A stretch of DNA of 64,000 nucleotides from Lepisosteus oculatus (GCF_040954835.1 NC_090718.1:16073532-16137531); one strand, 5' to 3'. Counted from the first letter of the stretch, positions 9,726-19,892 are shown. The notes: generated by a model from the letters alone, not told the origin. Numbers and translations: made by a program.

Positions 9726-9805
9726 CCCCTTTGAAAATGTCTGACTTCCGTTTAATTTGAGGTCACAAGCTTATAAATGGTCTCACAACGTTTGTCTCAT
9801 CTCAG

Positions 9806-9907
9806 GTTTCTCTGACCAGGCCCAAGGACCTGTAGTCACTGACAGCTTCTGCAGTCTGACGGTTCATTTCAGTAGGCTGGAGGGATGGCGCAATTATCCT
9901 CAAATCA
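9806..9907 (+). other. Exon-like segment (102 bp), open in one frame, unit 1
   Basis: TGTCTCATCTCAG|GT opens it and CAAATCA|GTGAGT closes it. In one phase it is open throughout, giving FSDQAQGPVVTDSFCSLTVH then FSRLEGWRNYPQI. The intron side and first 12 bases match the corresponding place in cassette C (about 16770-16843), so an acceptor was part of the ancestral cassette. A weak resemblance to KRAB ('VHFSREEW') is not enough to name it. Other copies are 27693-27794 and 45529-45630, the latter with one A-to-S change. Confidence 0.35.
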
Positions 9908-10154
9908 GTGAGTATTGTTTTGCTCTTGTAACATGAAACATCAAAGAGAAGTCAACAGACTATTCCGTGAAACTGTTCAGACTGGCCCGTGGTGATTTTC
10001 TGGGTCCTTTAGTAAGCTGTCCGGGACTGTGTCATCGACACACTTTGTGAGAAGCCAGTCTGTGTGTTTGCTCTTGTGATCATTCGTGAACGAATGTAAG
10101 AGAGTGTAAGAGAGGGAGAAGATTCGGCCCTGGAGTGATCCAGTTTTCTATTTA

Positions 10155-10515
10155 ACAACCTCAAACTGCAGGAGAGAAATGCTTCATTTCTAAGATGGAA
10201 ATATAATCAGAAAGTATAATTAGCCATTTGTGTATATCATGTCAAAAAATGTTTTATATATAAAAAGAATTTAGTAGAGACATTTGCTTAATAAGGCAGT
10301 AGAATAAATGTTGTGATGCTGGTGTGATGGTGCTCTCCAACAAACTGATACAAATGGACAGAGAGACAAAGTGAGAAAGAAAATGTGTACATAACAGACA
10401 TATATGCAGAATACAATACAGTGCTGTAAAGTACAGTACCCTAGAGTGAAGATGGAAATCATTCATTCTGGTGCAGAAGAAATGAATCTGCTCTCAATGG
10501 TTTTCCTGTACAATT
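10155..10515. repeat. Internal duplicated block F2 (paralogue of 4880-5310)
   Basis: Matches block F1 over most of its length. Other copies are at 28042-28402 and 45875-46237. AT-rich, with no coding sign. Confidence 0.75.
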
Positions 10516-10589
10516 GGAACACGTTGTGAATTCTACATAATTCACAGAAAACAAAATAAACAACTCATTCACTCCCCTGCTGTCCGTGA

Positions 10590-10690
10590 CCCAGAGCTCA
10601 GTAATCATTTCACTACTGAAGATCATGCAGTTTTTAATGCTTTTCATTTGAACATCCTACTTGTTAATATTTCCTCTTAGATGAGAATAT
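10590..10690. repeat. Local direct duplication (partner 11256-11356), unit 1
   Basis: About 100 bp, from 'GTGACCCAGAGCTCA.TAATC' to 'TTTCCTCTTAG.TGAGAATA', recurs 666 bp downstream. The intervening segment holds the AATAAA-bearing exon-like piece, so the pair may mark an insertion or a local tandem duplication. Confidence 0.8.
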
Positions 10691-10802
10691 TCTCTTCGGC
10701 GTGTCTTTACAACTCTTCTCTTATTGCTCCTCTTGTCAGTAATCCGGTGTGAAAGCTGTCTCTGTCGGAATCAATGTCTTACCTCTCCGTCTTGTGTTTC
10801 AG

Positions 10803-10905
10803 GTCTCCTCTGGCTGCTGACCCTGCCGTCAGGACAGAACACATCCCGCACTGACCACACTGCTGGGTTTACTGTACGTGACAATAAAGAGCTTGAGCAA
10901 CACAT
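10803..10905 (+). other. Terminal-exon-like or LINE 3'-end-like segment with AATAAA, unit 1
   Basis: It begins after CTTGTGTTTCAG and contains 'TACGTGACAATAAAGAGCTT' (AATAAA at 10883-10888). One frame is open to a TAA at 10907-10909. The 'TGACAATAAAG' signature also ends many fish LINE families, so this could be a retrotransposon 3' end. Other copies are at 28690-28792 and 46525-46627. Confidence 0.35.
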
Positions 10906-11756
10906 CTAATGTGATCTCTGCACGCTTCCCGAGGAGGGTCCAGCAACGTTCTATATAGTGCACATCACCATCGGGATGAAAAACAAAAATCCCCAGTGGG
11001 AGTCCAGTCTTTCCCTGCTACGCAAATTGCTTTTCGTTAGGTGAGGTCGCAAGTTCTTAGTGGAGAATGTTGTACAGTTTCTTAATGCAATAGGGCGAGT
11101 AAGACTGAAGTTCCCCCCGTGTTGGCCGATCAGTGGAACGAAACTGAAAAAAGCTCCTTGAAACTGTGATTCATACACTTATACACTGGCTCAGCATGGT
11201 GCTCACCTGCTGTCCTTGGGTGTCTGCTGAAATTTGATTTTTTTTCAGGAGCACTGTGACCCAGAGCTCAATAATCATTTCAGCTACTGAAGATCATTCA
11301 CTTTTTAATGCTTTTCATTTGAACATCCTACTTGTTAGTATTTCCTCTTAGGTGAGAATACTCTGGTACTTTTCTGGGTCTTAGTTGAGTGAGCTTTATT
11401 AGAATAATTGAACAATACTTTCACCTCCACATAACACTCATAGATTTTTCAAGGGTTAAATATGGGAGCCACGTTTCTTACATGTTTCCTTTTGTAAGTT
11501 GATTCACAAAGCTTTCACCGCCTCCACTCCAGTGAATCACTTTGTTTAGCAAGTGATCAGGTGGAACAGTTTAATTTCTTCCTGCAAATAATGCCTTTTC
11601 CTTTTTCATCCCATTCAAGTCTCCGTCCTAGTTAGTCATTGTGATGTAGAACGGCAGTGGTCCAGTTGAAAGGTTCAAGGTTTCACTGTGTTTTAGAGTG
11701 CAGATAAAGAAGATAATAGGAGAGGAAACTGGAAAAGCCGTGACTCTGTCATTCCA

Positions 11757-12375
11757 TTCAATTCAATTTATTTTCATATAGCACCTTTCACAACAAGGTT
11801 GCCCCAAGGCGCTTAACAATGCAGGTAAATATACATTTTGTGAATACAGAACTGAAGACAATGGAGGAAAGGAACCAAAGACTCAGTAAGGAGAATAAAA
11901 TCCTCTAGGGGTCCAAGGTCAACTGGCTGCCCAACCCCTTTGGGCATGCTAACATTATATCATTAAAAAAAAAGAAAGAAATGAATGCGGGTATTAATCC
12001 ATCCATCCATCACGTTATCTGTATGTCAGTACCCCATGCAGGTCTCTGCAGACCAGCAGAATCCTCCTAAACGACAGCTGTATCCATGATGCCCCTCTTG
12101 GATCCATGGCACTGATGCAGCATTCAACTCACATGGTGCCCAGCCCATGACAGACAGTATTTCTCCTCTGCAGTATCCCTGCGAGGCAGGACAGGTGCCT
12201 GACCTCTGAGAGCCTTGTAAGTAAGTAGAAGGAGTTTGAAGTCCGCCCTGTACCCGAGAGGAAGCCAATGAAGAGAGAGAAGTATGGGGGTTATGTGGTC
12301 ATTCTTTCTGCTCCAAGTAACAATTCTAGCTGCTGCATTCTGTAAGTATTCAAACTCTTTGCTGTGACAAATCTA
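11757..12375. repeat. Dispersed-repeat-like segment, unit 1
   Basis: The stretch at 11757-11960 begins 'ATTCAATTCAATTTATTTTC', then ATATAGCACCTTTCACAACAAGG, a tail common to fish SINE/LINE families. The part at 12180-12350 (AGGAAGCCAATGAAGAGAGA, GGGGTTATGTGGTCATTC) is also typical of dispersed repeats. No reverse transcriptase is visible. Orientation and family are not determined. Other copies are at about 29644-30262 and 47472-48091. Confidence 0.4.
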
Positions 12376-12630
12376 ACGTACTTTAGGCAGACAAAACGAC
12401 CTTAAAAAGCCACATGATTTTTAAGTAGTCTGTCTGTGTGTAGTAACAGTGGTTCACATTATTTCAGAACGTATACTCCCGTCTCTGTAACTTTCCTCAG
12501 TCAGCTATTGAACATTCTGTATTTACACCACGAATGCACTACTTTGTCTCGCGCGCGGTCACACTGGCCGTCCACAGGCACGGGCAGGAGCAGGGAACAC
12601 GAGGCCGCTCTGTAGTGCCCCTGTGGCTCT

Positions 12631-12644
12631 CCAGCAGAGGGGAG
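12631..12644 (+). promoter_or_regulatory. CTCF-like motif, unit 1
   Basis: CCAGCAGAGGGGAG matches the CTCF core CCASYAGRKGGCRS except for G in place of the invariant-type C. It is present in unit 2 (30518-30531). Unit 3 has a clean 25-bp deletion over it (near 48338). Confidence 0.35.
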
Positions 12645-13018
12645 CACTTTGCTCAACAGCCCTGAGCCAAAGGACCCAGTGATAAAGCTGAAAATCTGGC
12701 AAGTCCCCCAGTCTCCCTGGGGCGCTGAAGAGGATTTCATCTGATGCTGAGGTTCCTGTAACTCAACACAAAATTGAACACGGCGAGTTATGAGTTTGTG
12801 AAGAAGTGACAGCGGAACAATGTCAAACAGGAAGTTAACCTACAGGAAAGAATGAATTGAATCTCTGATATTCAAGCATGCAGTGTGACGTCCACTGTCT
12901 ATTCAAATCTACTCTGCAAGTCTTACAATTCTTTTTCATACACCGTCTCCTGGTTATTGTTTTGTGAGTGCTTGAACTGTTTCTCAGTAGAAATAAGACC
13001 GATAACTCACTGCTTCAG

Positions 13019-13245
13019 GATGCACACTATCGTCGATGAAACCTGTGGTGTAAGCAAGCGAAAAGAGACAGATCCTTCTAAATCACAGAGGCCATCGGGA
13101 GGGCAGAAACACTCTGCAACAGGTAGGAGCTGTGGAGCCGTGATTCCCCCGAGCCAGAGCCCTCGTCCTCCCTCGACAGCGAACTGAGCTCCAGCGACTG
13201 GAGCAGCTACCTGCCGTCGTGGGACCTCCTGCAGATTGGGAACGG
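13019..13245 (+). other. Serine-rich exon-like segment, unit 1 (best coding candidate)
   Basis: An acceptor-like CACTGCTTCAG precedes 13019. A frame opens at ATG 13020 (MHTIVDETCGVSKRKETDPS) and meets a donor-like AACAG|GTAGGA at 13122. A second frame, 13127-13245, reads ELWSRDSPEPEPSSSLDSEL then SSSDWSSYLPSWDLLQIGNG and ends at a strong donor CGG|GTAAGG (13245/13246). The acidic, serine-rich, W-containing composition looks like genuine protein, such as an activation-type segment. It is kept in units 2 (30906-31132) and 3 (48709-48935). How the two pieces would be joined, if at all, is unclear. Confidence 0.4.
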
Positions 13246-13658
13246 GTAAGGCAATTCGACACGAGCCCACTCCTCTTCCCACTGCTTACACCCCTATAAC
13301 AAATAGTTTCAGGGTATTCAAGTACAGGATAAAGAGATGACAGGTGTTCCCAATTGGCTGAGGATACAACTCTCTCTCTCTGAGAAAGCACACAGAGGTG
13401 GACAAAGCAATTAAATGCGTTTACAAGTCATTTCCTCTGTTTCTGGTCTTTCTTTACATATCAGAAAAGTGAACTGGTGGCTGTTGGAAAGTGTCTGCTC
13501 CGTACGTAATATACATGTAAAAGATGTGATTAAATATCTTGGTATTAAGATTTTCAAAAAGGTGATTTTGTGATTTGATGTTCTCTACCTTAGTAAAATA
13601 AAAAAAAAAACTTTATTCATGGTTGCTATTTGTCAAACACGGGCAGAAGGAGGCCTAA

Positions 13659-13961
13659 ATGCTACAGGGTTTAGAGCATCTAATACCGATACCGACAGTA
13701 TTATTTACAAAATTAAGCAAAGTAGGTGATGTATGTTTCCCTAATTTAATCATTCAGGAACTAGGTATTGATGCTTTTAAGAAACTAACAGTAGCCCATC
13801 AGAACCTATGGAAGAATTTACAACCTTTATTAGACTACAAGGAAAACAATGTAGTTATACGTGTACTAATAAATACTTCAGATCCCTCTCGCAATCTCAC
13901 AATATCTTGTCAAACTATTTTGGAGCACCTCTTTGGGGAAAGTGAGTGGAATCAAACATGA
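13659..13961 (+). other. 100-aa frame of unknown origin, unit 1
   Basis: Reads TKLSKVGDVCFPNLIIQELG, then IDAFKKLTVAHQNLWKNLQP and ISCQTILEHLFGESEWNQ. The composition is protein-like. It follows a stretch (13523-13560) that translates VIKYLGIKI in another frame, reminiscent of LINE ORF2, so a decayed LINE is the first suspect. It is unchanged in unit 2 (31542-31844). In unit 3 (49346-49648) it has an early stop and several replacements, so no constraint is visible. Confidence 0.3.
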
Positions 13962-14718
13962 CTATTGTCAAACAGATTTTGTATGAATAATAAGGTTAAG
14001 GCGTCAGTACAAAATTGTACATTGAATCGACCCGGTAAAGATACACAGTGTGCATAGATTTAAAAGTAATATAGATGATAATTGTCTATCTCAAAGCAGC
14101 CCAGAAACCTTACGTTTGTTTTTGTTTTGTTCTGTTGTTAAAACACTCTGAACAGATCGGCAAAATGGTGTAAAGAAGGCTTCTAATTCTGACATTTCCT
14201 GTAGACAAATTGACGTTATTTTACTGCTCAATACTGCTGAACCGAATCTAAAATATAATGTATCATTGGCTTAATCATTATACTCGCTCGTTATTAGATG
14301 TAGAAATAGCCTAAAGATGAGAAATAATCGAAAATTGAATAATTAGACCGTATGTCGTAGTAGCAGATTGTACTTCTCGCCTACTTGATGTGGTCGAGCA
14401 ACTCCACAATCGCCATACAATCCGTCCGTTCTCATGCTCTGACTTTCAGGTTGGGCAGTGGACTGGATTCCAGGGCAAACTCGTTCTTGTTTGATTATCC
14501 GTGTGAAATCTCGCCCAATATAACAGGTAAGCTCATGCACTGAAATGATGCGCTTCCAAATTAAAGCGACACGCATTTGAATAATTCAAAATACACACGA
14601 GGGAACGTCTCCAAACCATGTCTAAGTATCACAACATGAAAGCTGTGCGTACCTTATCTTTATTTGACTGTATAATGTACTCCGGTGATCTGTAACGTAG
14701 TCTTGCGTGCATCGTAAA
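13962..14718. other. Unassigned AT-rich spacer, unit 1
   Basis: I see no gene, repeat family or RNA. It is highly conserved among units 1-3 (31845-32601, 49649-50405). The GGTTGGGCAGTGGACTGGAT stretch near 14451 is not a recognised motif. Confidence 0.5.
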
Positions 14719-15232
14719 GGATCCGGACTTCCGGCTACGGAAAACCCGGAGTGGATCAGCCATTGCACCGGACCCGGACTTCCGGCTACGAAAAACCCGG
14801 AGTGGATCGGCCTTTCCACCGGACCCGGACTTCCGGCTACGAAAAGCCCGGAGTGGATCGGCCTCCCACTGGATCCGGACTTCCGGCTACGAAAAGCCCG
14901 GAGTGGATCGGCGTTCCACTGGATCCGGACTTCCGGCTACGGAAAACCCGGAGTGGATCGGCCGTTCCACTGGATCCGGACTGCCGGCTACGGAAAACCC
15001 GGAGTGGATCGGCCTCCCACTGGATCCGGACTGCCGGCTACGGAAAACCCGGAGTGGATCAGCCTTCCACTGGATCCGGACTGCCGGCTACGGAAAACCC
15101 GGAGTGGATCGGCCTTCCACTGGATCCGGACTGCCGGCTACGGAAAACCCGGAGTGGATCGGCCTCCCACTGGATCCGGACTGCCGGCTACGGAAAACCC
15201 GGAGTGGATCGGCCTTCCACTGGATCCGGACT
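14719..15232 (+). repeat. 50-bp CpG-rich minisatellite with ETS motifs, 10 monomers (unit 1)
   Basis: The monomer is GGATCCGGACTTCCGGCTAC, then GGAAAACCCGGAGTGGATC and GGCCTTCCACT. ACTTCCGG is the reverse of the GABP/ETS core CCGGAAGT and is present in the first five monomers; the last five have ACTGCCGG, which destroys it. Each monomer also holds several CpGs. The array lies just upstream of a CCAAT box (15248-15252), a GGAGGCGGGAG GC-rich element (15271) and cassette C. It could act as a methylation-sensitive regulatory array, which is inference. Confidence 0.92.
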
Positions 15233-15239
15233 GTGAGCA

Positions 15240-15960
15240 GCTTTTGTCCAATCGGCGCTGAGATTTCAGCAGGAGGCGGGAGACAGGCTCTTGTCCAGTC
15301 ACACAGCTTCAGTCCCGGGACTTTTCCGAATTCCGGCGGGCGGTGACACTTCCGAGAAATGTCCACTGGGTGGCGACAGAGATACACGGAGCTGAGTCTC
15401 AAAGCGCTATCGGAAAGACTTGAAATCGGAAAGAAATACATTTGTTACGTTTTAATCCCATTGAAAAGGAAGATGAAAATATCGTTTGTATTTTAAAACA
15501 TTATTATACTTGCGCAACATAATTATTAAGGGAATGGTGTGAGAGGAGACCGTGTTTGAACAGTTTAAGACGGATGTAAAGACATTTTATTTCAGAATGT
15601 CTTTCTGAAATGTGTCTGTTTCTGTGTTGTAAGAACGTTGAAGCATGGACGGGCCTTATCTGCATTTACCTTGTTGAATCTTTTTTTCCATAAAATGTAC
15701 ATGTATTATTGCATGTACCCTGACAATACGACTGCTACGTTACGTTTTCTTGTAGTTTTTGGTCTCATAAAAAATACAAAAGTATGAGTCGATGACGTCA
15801 AAATGGTGTCGCCCACAGGGCTTATGGGTAATGTAGTCTCTGTAGTTCACTGGGCTTCCCTGCCCATGTGTTTCGCTGATTTCATTGAACATTAGAATGA
15901 ATTATATTAATACAATTTCAGCGTATTTATCGTGTCTTGTATTTCTTTGTCTCTCTTATG
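15240..15960 (+). promoter_or_regulatory. Cassette C promoter region with P3, unit 1
   Basis: It holds a CCAAT box in CCAATCGGCG (15248), GC-rich elements, a CTCF-like CCACTGGGTGGCGA (15363-15376), a palindromic CRE TGACGTCA (15793-15800) and a ZNF143-like element (15818-15836). The E-box here is CATGTG instead of CACGTG. From 15349 on it is collinear with 5875-6560 of cassette B. Other copies are at 33073-33793 and 50725-51429. Confidence 0.55.
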
Positions 15961-16255
15961 TGTTCCCTTGTGTGTATGTTTTCTTGTATTTCACTTGTCT
16001 GCGGCGCTGGTTAATCGACTTGGCACATAAAGCAAACCCACTGTCCTCGTGTTTCTTAGCTCCCGTCTTGTTTGCAAACTTTTCTCCTGTGTTTATTTTA
16101 CTTTGTCAATAAAACGTGGTTGCCGGGGAAACGGTGCTGCAGAAGTTGTTGCGAGCTGACCTCTAGGAGGTAAACAGTCGGCTTTTGTAATCTAATCAGC
16201 GAGCAAAGCAGAAACGTTAGTCTAAAAAGCGCTGGCTGAGTATTTTGTGGACATT

Positions 16256-16278
16256 ATGCAGAAGAAAAGGAAGAAACG
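16256..16278 (+). other. Exon-1-like start with splice donor, unit 1
   Basis: An ATG at 16256 opens MQKKRKK and runs into CG|GTGAGT, a near-perfect donor, about 125 bp after the degraded X-box (16119-16132). The basic run would suit a nuclear localisation signal. Unit 3 (51725-51747) encodes the same peptide; unit 2 (34089-34111) has one K-to-E change. Cassette B has lost the ATG through a 20-bp deletion at 7061. No partner exon is proven. Confidence 0.3.
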
Positions 16279-16429
16279 GTGAGTCGCAGGCTGTGTGACA
16301 GGACTGTCGGGGAAATGTAAGCGCTGGGCTGAGCGAGTCCGTCGGCGCCTCCTCCTGCAGGAGTGAGGAGTCTCCGGTCTCCGGTCGCGTCCTGATCTGC
16401 ATGTGGAGGTGAAAGGCTGAGAGACGGCG

Positions 16430-16610
16430 CACATGCTCTGCACATGTTCTCATGTGTCTGGTTTCCTGGAGTGCTGTCTGTGTGGAGTTTGCATGCTCTG
16501 CTCATGTTCTCAAGGGTTTCCTGCCGCTTCTGCAGTCCAGTGTTGGTGAGTCTGTCGGGTTGATTGTGTTGTGGTGTGAGTGTGCCCTAAAGGGGTTTTA
16601 ATAGTATGGG
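16430..16610 (+). mobile_element. V-SINE fragment, non-amplified, cassette C unit 1
   Basis: It contains about 1.5 copies of the core later amplified in cassette B (CATGTTCTCATGTGTCTGG, then GTGTGGAGTTTGCATGCTCT), followed by the expected V-SINE continuation: GGGTTTCCTGCCGC, TGCAGTCCAG, GGTTGATTGTGTTG and GTGTGAGTGTGCCCT. This ties the minisatellite to its source element. Other copies are at about 34807-34985 and 52425-52605. Confidence 0.75.
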
Positions 16611-16843
16611 GTTTGTGTGTTCACTTGTATGCAGACCACTGGAGAGACCGGTTGTTTTTTGCCAGGCAGACTAATGGCTGCATATTCAATTCCAGCTACT
16701 GAACCAGCAAGTGGGACAGTGTTTGAAAACCCTTTCAATGAAAGGTTTGTAGAACAGTGTTGCTATTGTTCTGTTTAATTCGAGGTCACCAAGCTTATAA
16801 ATGGTCTCACAACGTTTGTCTCTTTTCAGGTTTCTCCGACCCG

Positions 16844-17640
16844 GAGAGTGAACAAAGAAGTGATAAGGGCCCATAACACCTAAGCTCGGCACTCTCACAC
16901 TCTTCAGCCACACGAGCTTCCTCCTGGTAAAATACTGGGCAAGCCCCTTTCTGACAGGGACAGTGGAAAACCCCCTGAGGGAGATGGGCTGAGGGGAGGA
17001 ATAAAACCATCTGAGCCGGAACGGAGCGCGCTCCCGATTCCCACTAGACCCGGGAGACGACACAGGCAGCACAAGGGAAGCTGCGGCGCTCGAGTTCACG
17101 GAGGCAAGGACCGATTGACGACCACGGGAGACAGTGGCATCGGAACAGAGGTACTGTACAGAGACTTTTAATACCTGAAGGCAAGGAGCGAGAAACCGGC
17201 CCGGCTAGCCGCTCCAAACTGAGGGGAATGGAATACAGTTCGCGGGAGGATTTCTAGTGGAACCTGAACGGAGTCTGGGGAAATGGGACCGGCCTCTCGT
17301 TCACTGGGGCCATCAAAGACTTTACAGGTACGAAGAAGAATCGTTCGAGTGGCCACTCTTCGGTACTTGACAGAAAAGACTGCCGTCCCTCTGGATTCAT
17401 TATGACCCTTGGAAGGACCTTTTGTTGCTGCTGTTTTCGTTGTGTCTTTGGCTGATGGTGAAAGTGGATAGAAAATAAAAAGGTCACTTATACGATACAC
17501 ATGCTTGTCGCTGGTCTGTGTGGGCATTGGTGGATCTGGAAGATCAACAGAACCTGTTGCATTGCTAGGTGCCGTAGTCATATATGAGGCAGGAAATAAT
17601 TGTTGTTTGAGGGGTCACCTCACTCTGACACGAACGTGTT
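16844..17640. other. Unassigned, possibly LTR-derived segment, unit 1
   Basis: A GGAATAAAACC box near 16999, a GC-rich stretch after it and an AATAAA near 17476, followed by 'CTTGTCGCTGGTCTGTGTGG', give the look of an LTR (U3-R-U5). I could not find matching ends or a target duplication, so this is only a suspicion. It ends where LINE A begins. Copies at about 35229-36020 and 52848-53660; the unit-3 version differs near 53560. Confidence 0.25.
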
Positions 17641-17659
17641 GGGAAGACGCGCCAGTTCT

Positions 17660-18393
17660 GACGTAAGTGCGATGGGTCTGTAGGCATTAAGGCAGGTTCT
17701 TGTGTCCTTTTTTGGAACAGGAACAATAACAGAAGATTTGAAGCAGTCTGGCACTGTGCACTGGGACAATGATTGCTTACAAACGTCTGTAAAGATTGGA
17801 GCGAGTTGGCCAGCACAGGGCTGTAGTGTGGCTGGAGATACACAGTCAGGTCCTGCTGCCTTTTTACAGTTTTGCTTTTTGAATAGCCTTAACACATCCT
17901 GTTCTTTGCTTCACAGGGCATTCTCAAGACTTGTTAACGGCGTCAAGTCTTCGTGAGAGATTGAGTGTGAGTGGGTGTGGCACTCCAGTTGAGTGGGGGA
18001 CAATAGCTCATCCCCAGGATGTGAATTATTTGGAGGAGTTGCGAGACTGCCATGGACAAGGTCGTTGGAGATCCTTTGTGTTTCAGGCCTGCTGTAAAAT
18101 GTGTTATCTGGTAGAGAGTGATCAAGATGTATCTGAGGGGATTTTCTTTTGTAATTGGTAACAGTTTGGAGACCTTTCCAGACAGATAAACAGTCTTTGT
18201 TAGCAAACAGTTGTTCCAGCTGTGGACAGGAGGGGAAACAAAAGGTAGAGAACACTATTTTTAGAGAAATGGTCCTAAAGGAACAAAGCATAGTGTAGGA
18301 TGCCACTAGCTTAAGTCTTAACAGCACTGCATGAGAGGAGACTCCAGTGTCTATTTGTTCCGAGGGATCCTCAGAAAGGTCAAAAGGTTGCAA
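17660..18393 (-). mobile_element. LINE A fragment spanning unit 1/2 boundary (linker plus RT N-terminus)
   Basis: Reading the minus strand from 18393 downwards gives the EN-RT linker. At 17895-17660 it gives the start of a reverse transcriptase: LFKKQNCKKAAGPDCVSP, then VPDCFKSSVIVPVPKK, then LNAYRPIALTS. These are the conserved opening blocks of L2/CR1/Rex-type RT ('KAAGPDGVSP', 'CFK-S-IIPVPKK', 'NDYRPVALTS'). A stop lies between linker and RT (minus strand, near 17905). The palm with the YADD motif is absent, so this is a dead internal fragment. Confidence 0.85.
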
Positions 18394-18524
18394 ACAGATA
18401 GGAGACTGGTTACATGCCTGAAGCTTAGCTAGAGGAACATAACATTGCTGGAATTCAGAGAGGGGAGGTTATCAGAGCCTAATGTTATTGCGAAAAATGG
18501 CAACTAGGCATAGACGATCTGCTG

Positions 18525-19125
18525 AATAATAATAATAATAATAATTGCTTACACTTATATAGCGCTTTTCTGGACACTCCACTCAAAGCACTTTACAGGT
18601 AATGGGGACTCCCCTCCACCACCACCAATGTGCAGCATCCACCTGGATGATGCGACGGCAGCCATAGTGCGCCAGAACGCTCACCACACATCAGCTATCA
18701 GTGGGGAGGAGAGCAGAGTAATGTAGCCAATTCATAGAAGGGGATTATTAGGAGGCCATGATTGGTAAGGGCCAATTGGAAATTTGGCCAGGATGCCGGG
18801 GTTACACCCCTACTCTTTTCGAGAAGCACACCTACACCCCTACTCTTTTCGAGATTTTTAATGACCACAGAGAGTCAGGACCTCGGTTTTACATCTCATC
18901 CGAAGGACAGCGCCTGTTTACAGTATAGTGTCCCCATCACTATACTGGGGCATTAGGACCCACATGGACCACAGGGTGAGCACCCCCTGCTGGCCCCACT
19001 AACACCTCTTCCAGCAGCAACCTTAGTTTTTCCCAGGAGGTCTCCCATCCAGGTACTGACCAGGCTCACACCTGCTTAGCTTCAGTGGGTTGCCAGTTGT
19101 GAGTTGCAGGGTGATATGGCTGCTG
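18525..19125 (-). mobile_element. 5S rRNA-derived SINE, unit 2
   Basis: Near-identical counterpart of the unit-1 SINE, including the 24-bp internal duplication (about 18831-18854). The CTCF-like motif is at 18979-18995. Confidence 0.85.
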
Positions 19126-19384
19126 ACTGTCTGTCCTGTGAATTGTTAAGGGTTTCATGTATTTGTGTGTCCAAGTAGTCCGGACTGCTGTGCTATGTGT
19201 TGTTTGTCTTTTGAATTTTCTGTTTTACACCTATTGTATCCATAGTGGTATGGGCCAAATCCAATTTAAAGGGTGTTGTGAGCACTGGGGTTTGTTGGGA
19301 GTGGTGAGTTAGGAGTCTGGAAATGAGAGCAAGGTGCGAGTGGATATGATAAAAAGATTGTTCCTTTATTTTGTTTCTGATACC

Positions 19385-19892
19385 TGGTGAAGAGACGCAG
19401 TGAGTGTTTGAGTGGCCAGCTGCGTCAACTTCAATAAAACTGGCCTTTTGGTTTGTTTGAGTGCTGACTTGCTATGGTGTATTTTTCTCTCTGTGAACAA
19501 CAGGTCCTACGGCCAACACTACCCACACAGGAGGTGTGTGCGTGACAGCTCCTCAGCTGAAGCAGGAGTCCAAGTGTGCACAGATTTCTTGTTGGGGTTT
19601 GTTGTTTGAAGTTTCTGTTTGTATGTAGGAAGCAATTGTGCCATCGCGTGGTCCGAGTTATAGCACGGGACGAGAGCTCCCGAAGAGCGCCTGCCTCCTG
19701 CCCGATTCGACGTCTAAAATCATCACAGAACGAGAGGAGCCAACAGGAATGCAAGTCTCTTCTGGTGAGGAGCCTCCAACACAGCCCCCAGTACTGGGTG
19801 TGCAGAAAGAATCCTGTTCTACAGTTGTGGTGCGAAATGGCCTCCAGTCCTTGTCAAATGCTGGGTTTCTCTGGACTGCAGTCCCCTCCGCA
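19385..19892. repeat. Internal duplicated block D1, unit 2
   Basis: Counterpart of 1557-2064, essentially identical, followed directly by LINE B. Confidence 0.8.

Larger units (their letters stand above)
1..17828. repeat. Macrosatellite unit 1 (17,828 bp)
   Basis: The sequence starting at 1 restarts at 17829, 36214 and 53854 in the same orientation. The unit is therefore a direct tandem repeat of about 17.6-18.4 kb. Unit 1 is used here as the reference map. To move to unit 2 add 17828 (up to about 7210), 17887 (7440-13370), 17883 (13620-14718), 17833 (15240-16280) or 18385 (after 16710). Compared with unit 2, only scattered single-base differences, one minisatellite monomer in each array and a 543-bp segment near 16280 differ. 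The unit start is the window start and has no biological meaning. No long reading frame conserved across units looks like a gene. Confidence 0.97.

Noticed and set aside
9806-9907. KRAB-domain exon
   Set aside because: Only a short 'VHFSRLEGW' stretch resembles KRAB; the rest of the domain does not follow and the match is within chance.
14707-15261. 184-codon and overlapping frames through the 50-bp array
   Set aside because: Three plus frames are open at once through a short tandem repeat; nothing supports translation.
16844-17640. Definite full LTR
   Set aside because: TATA-like and AATAAA boxes are suggestive, but no TG...CA ends with a target duplication were found; listed only at low confidence.
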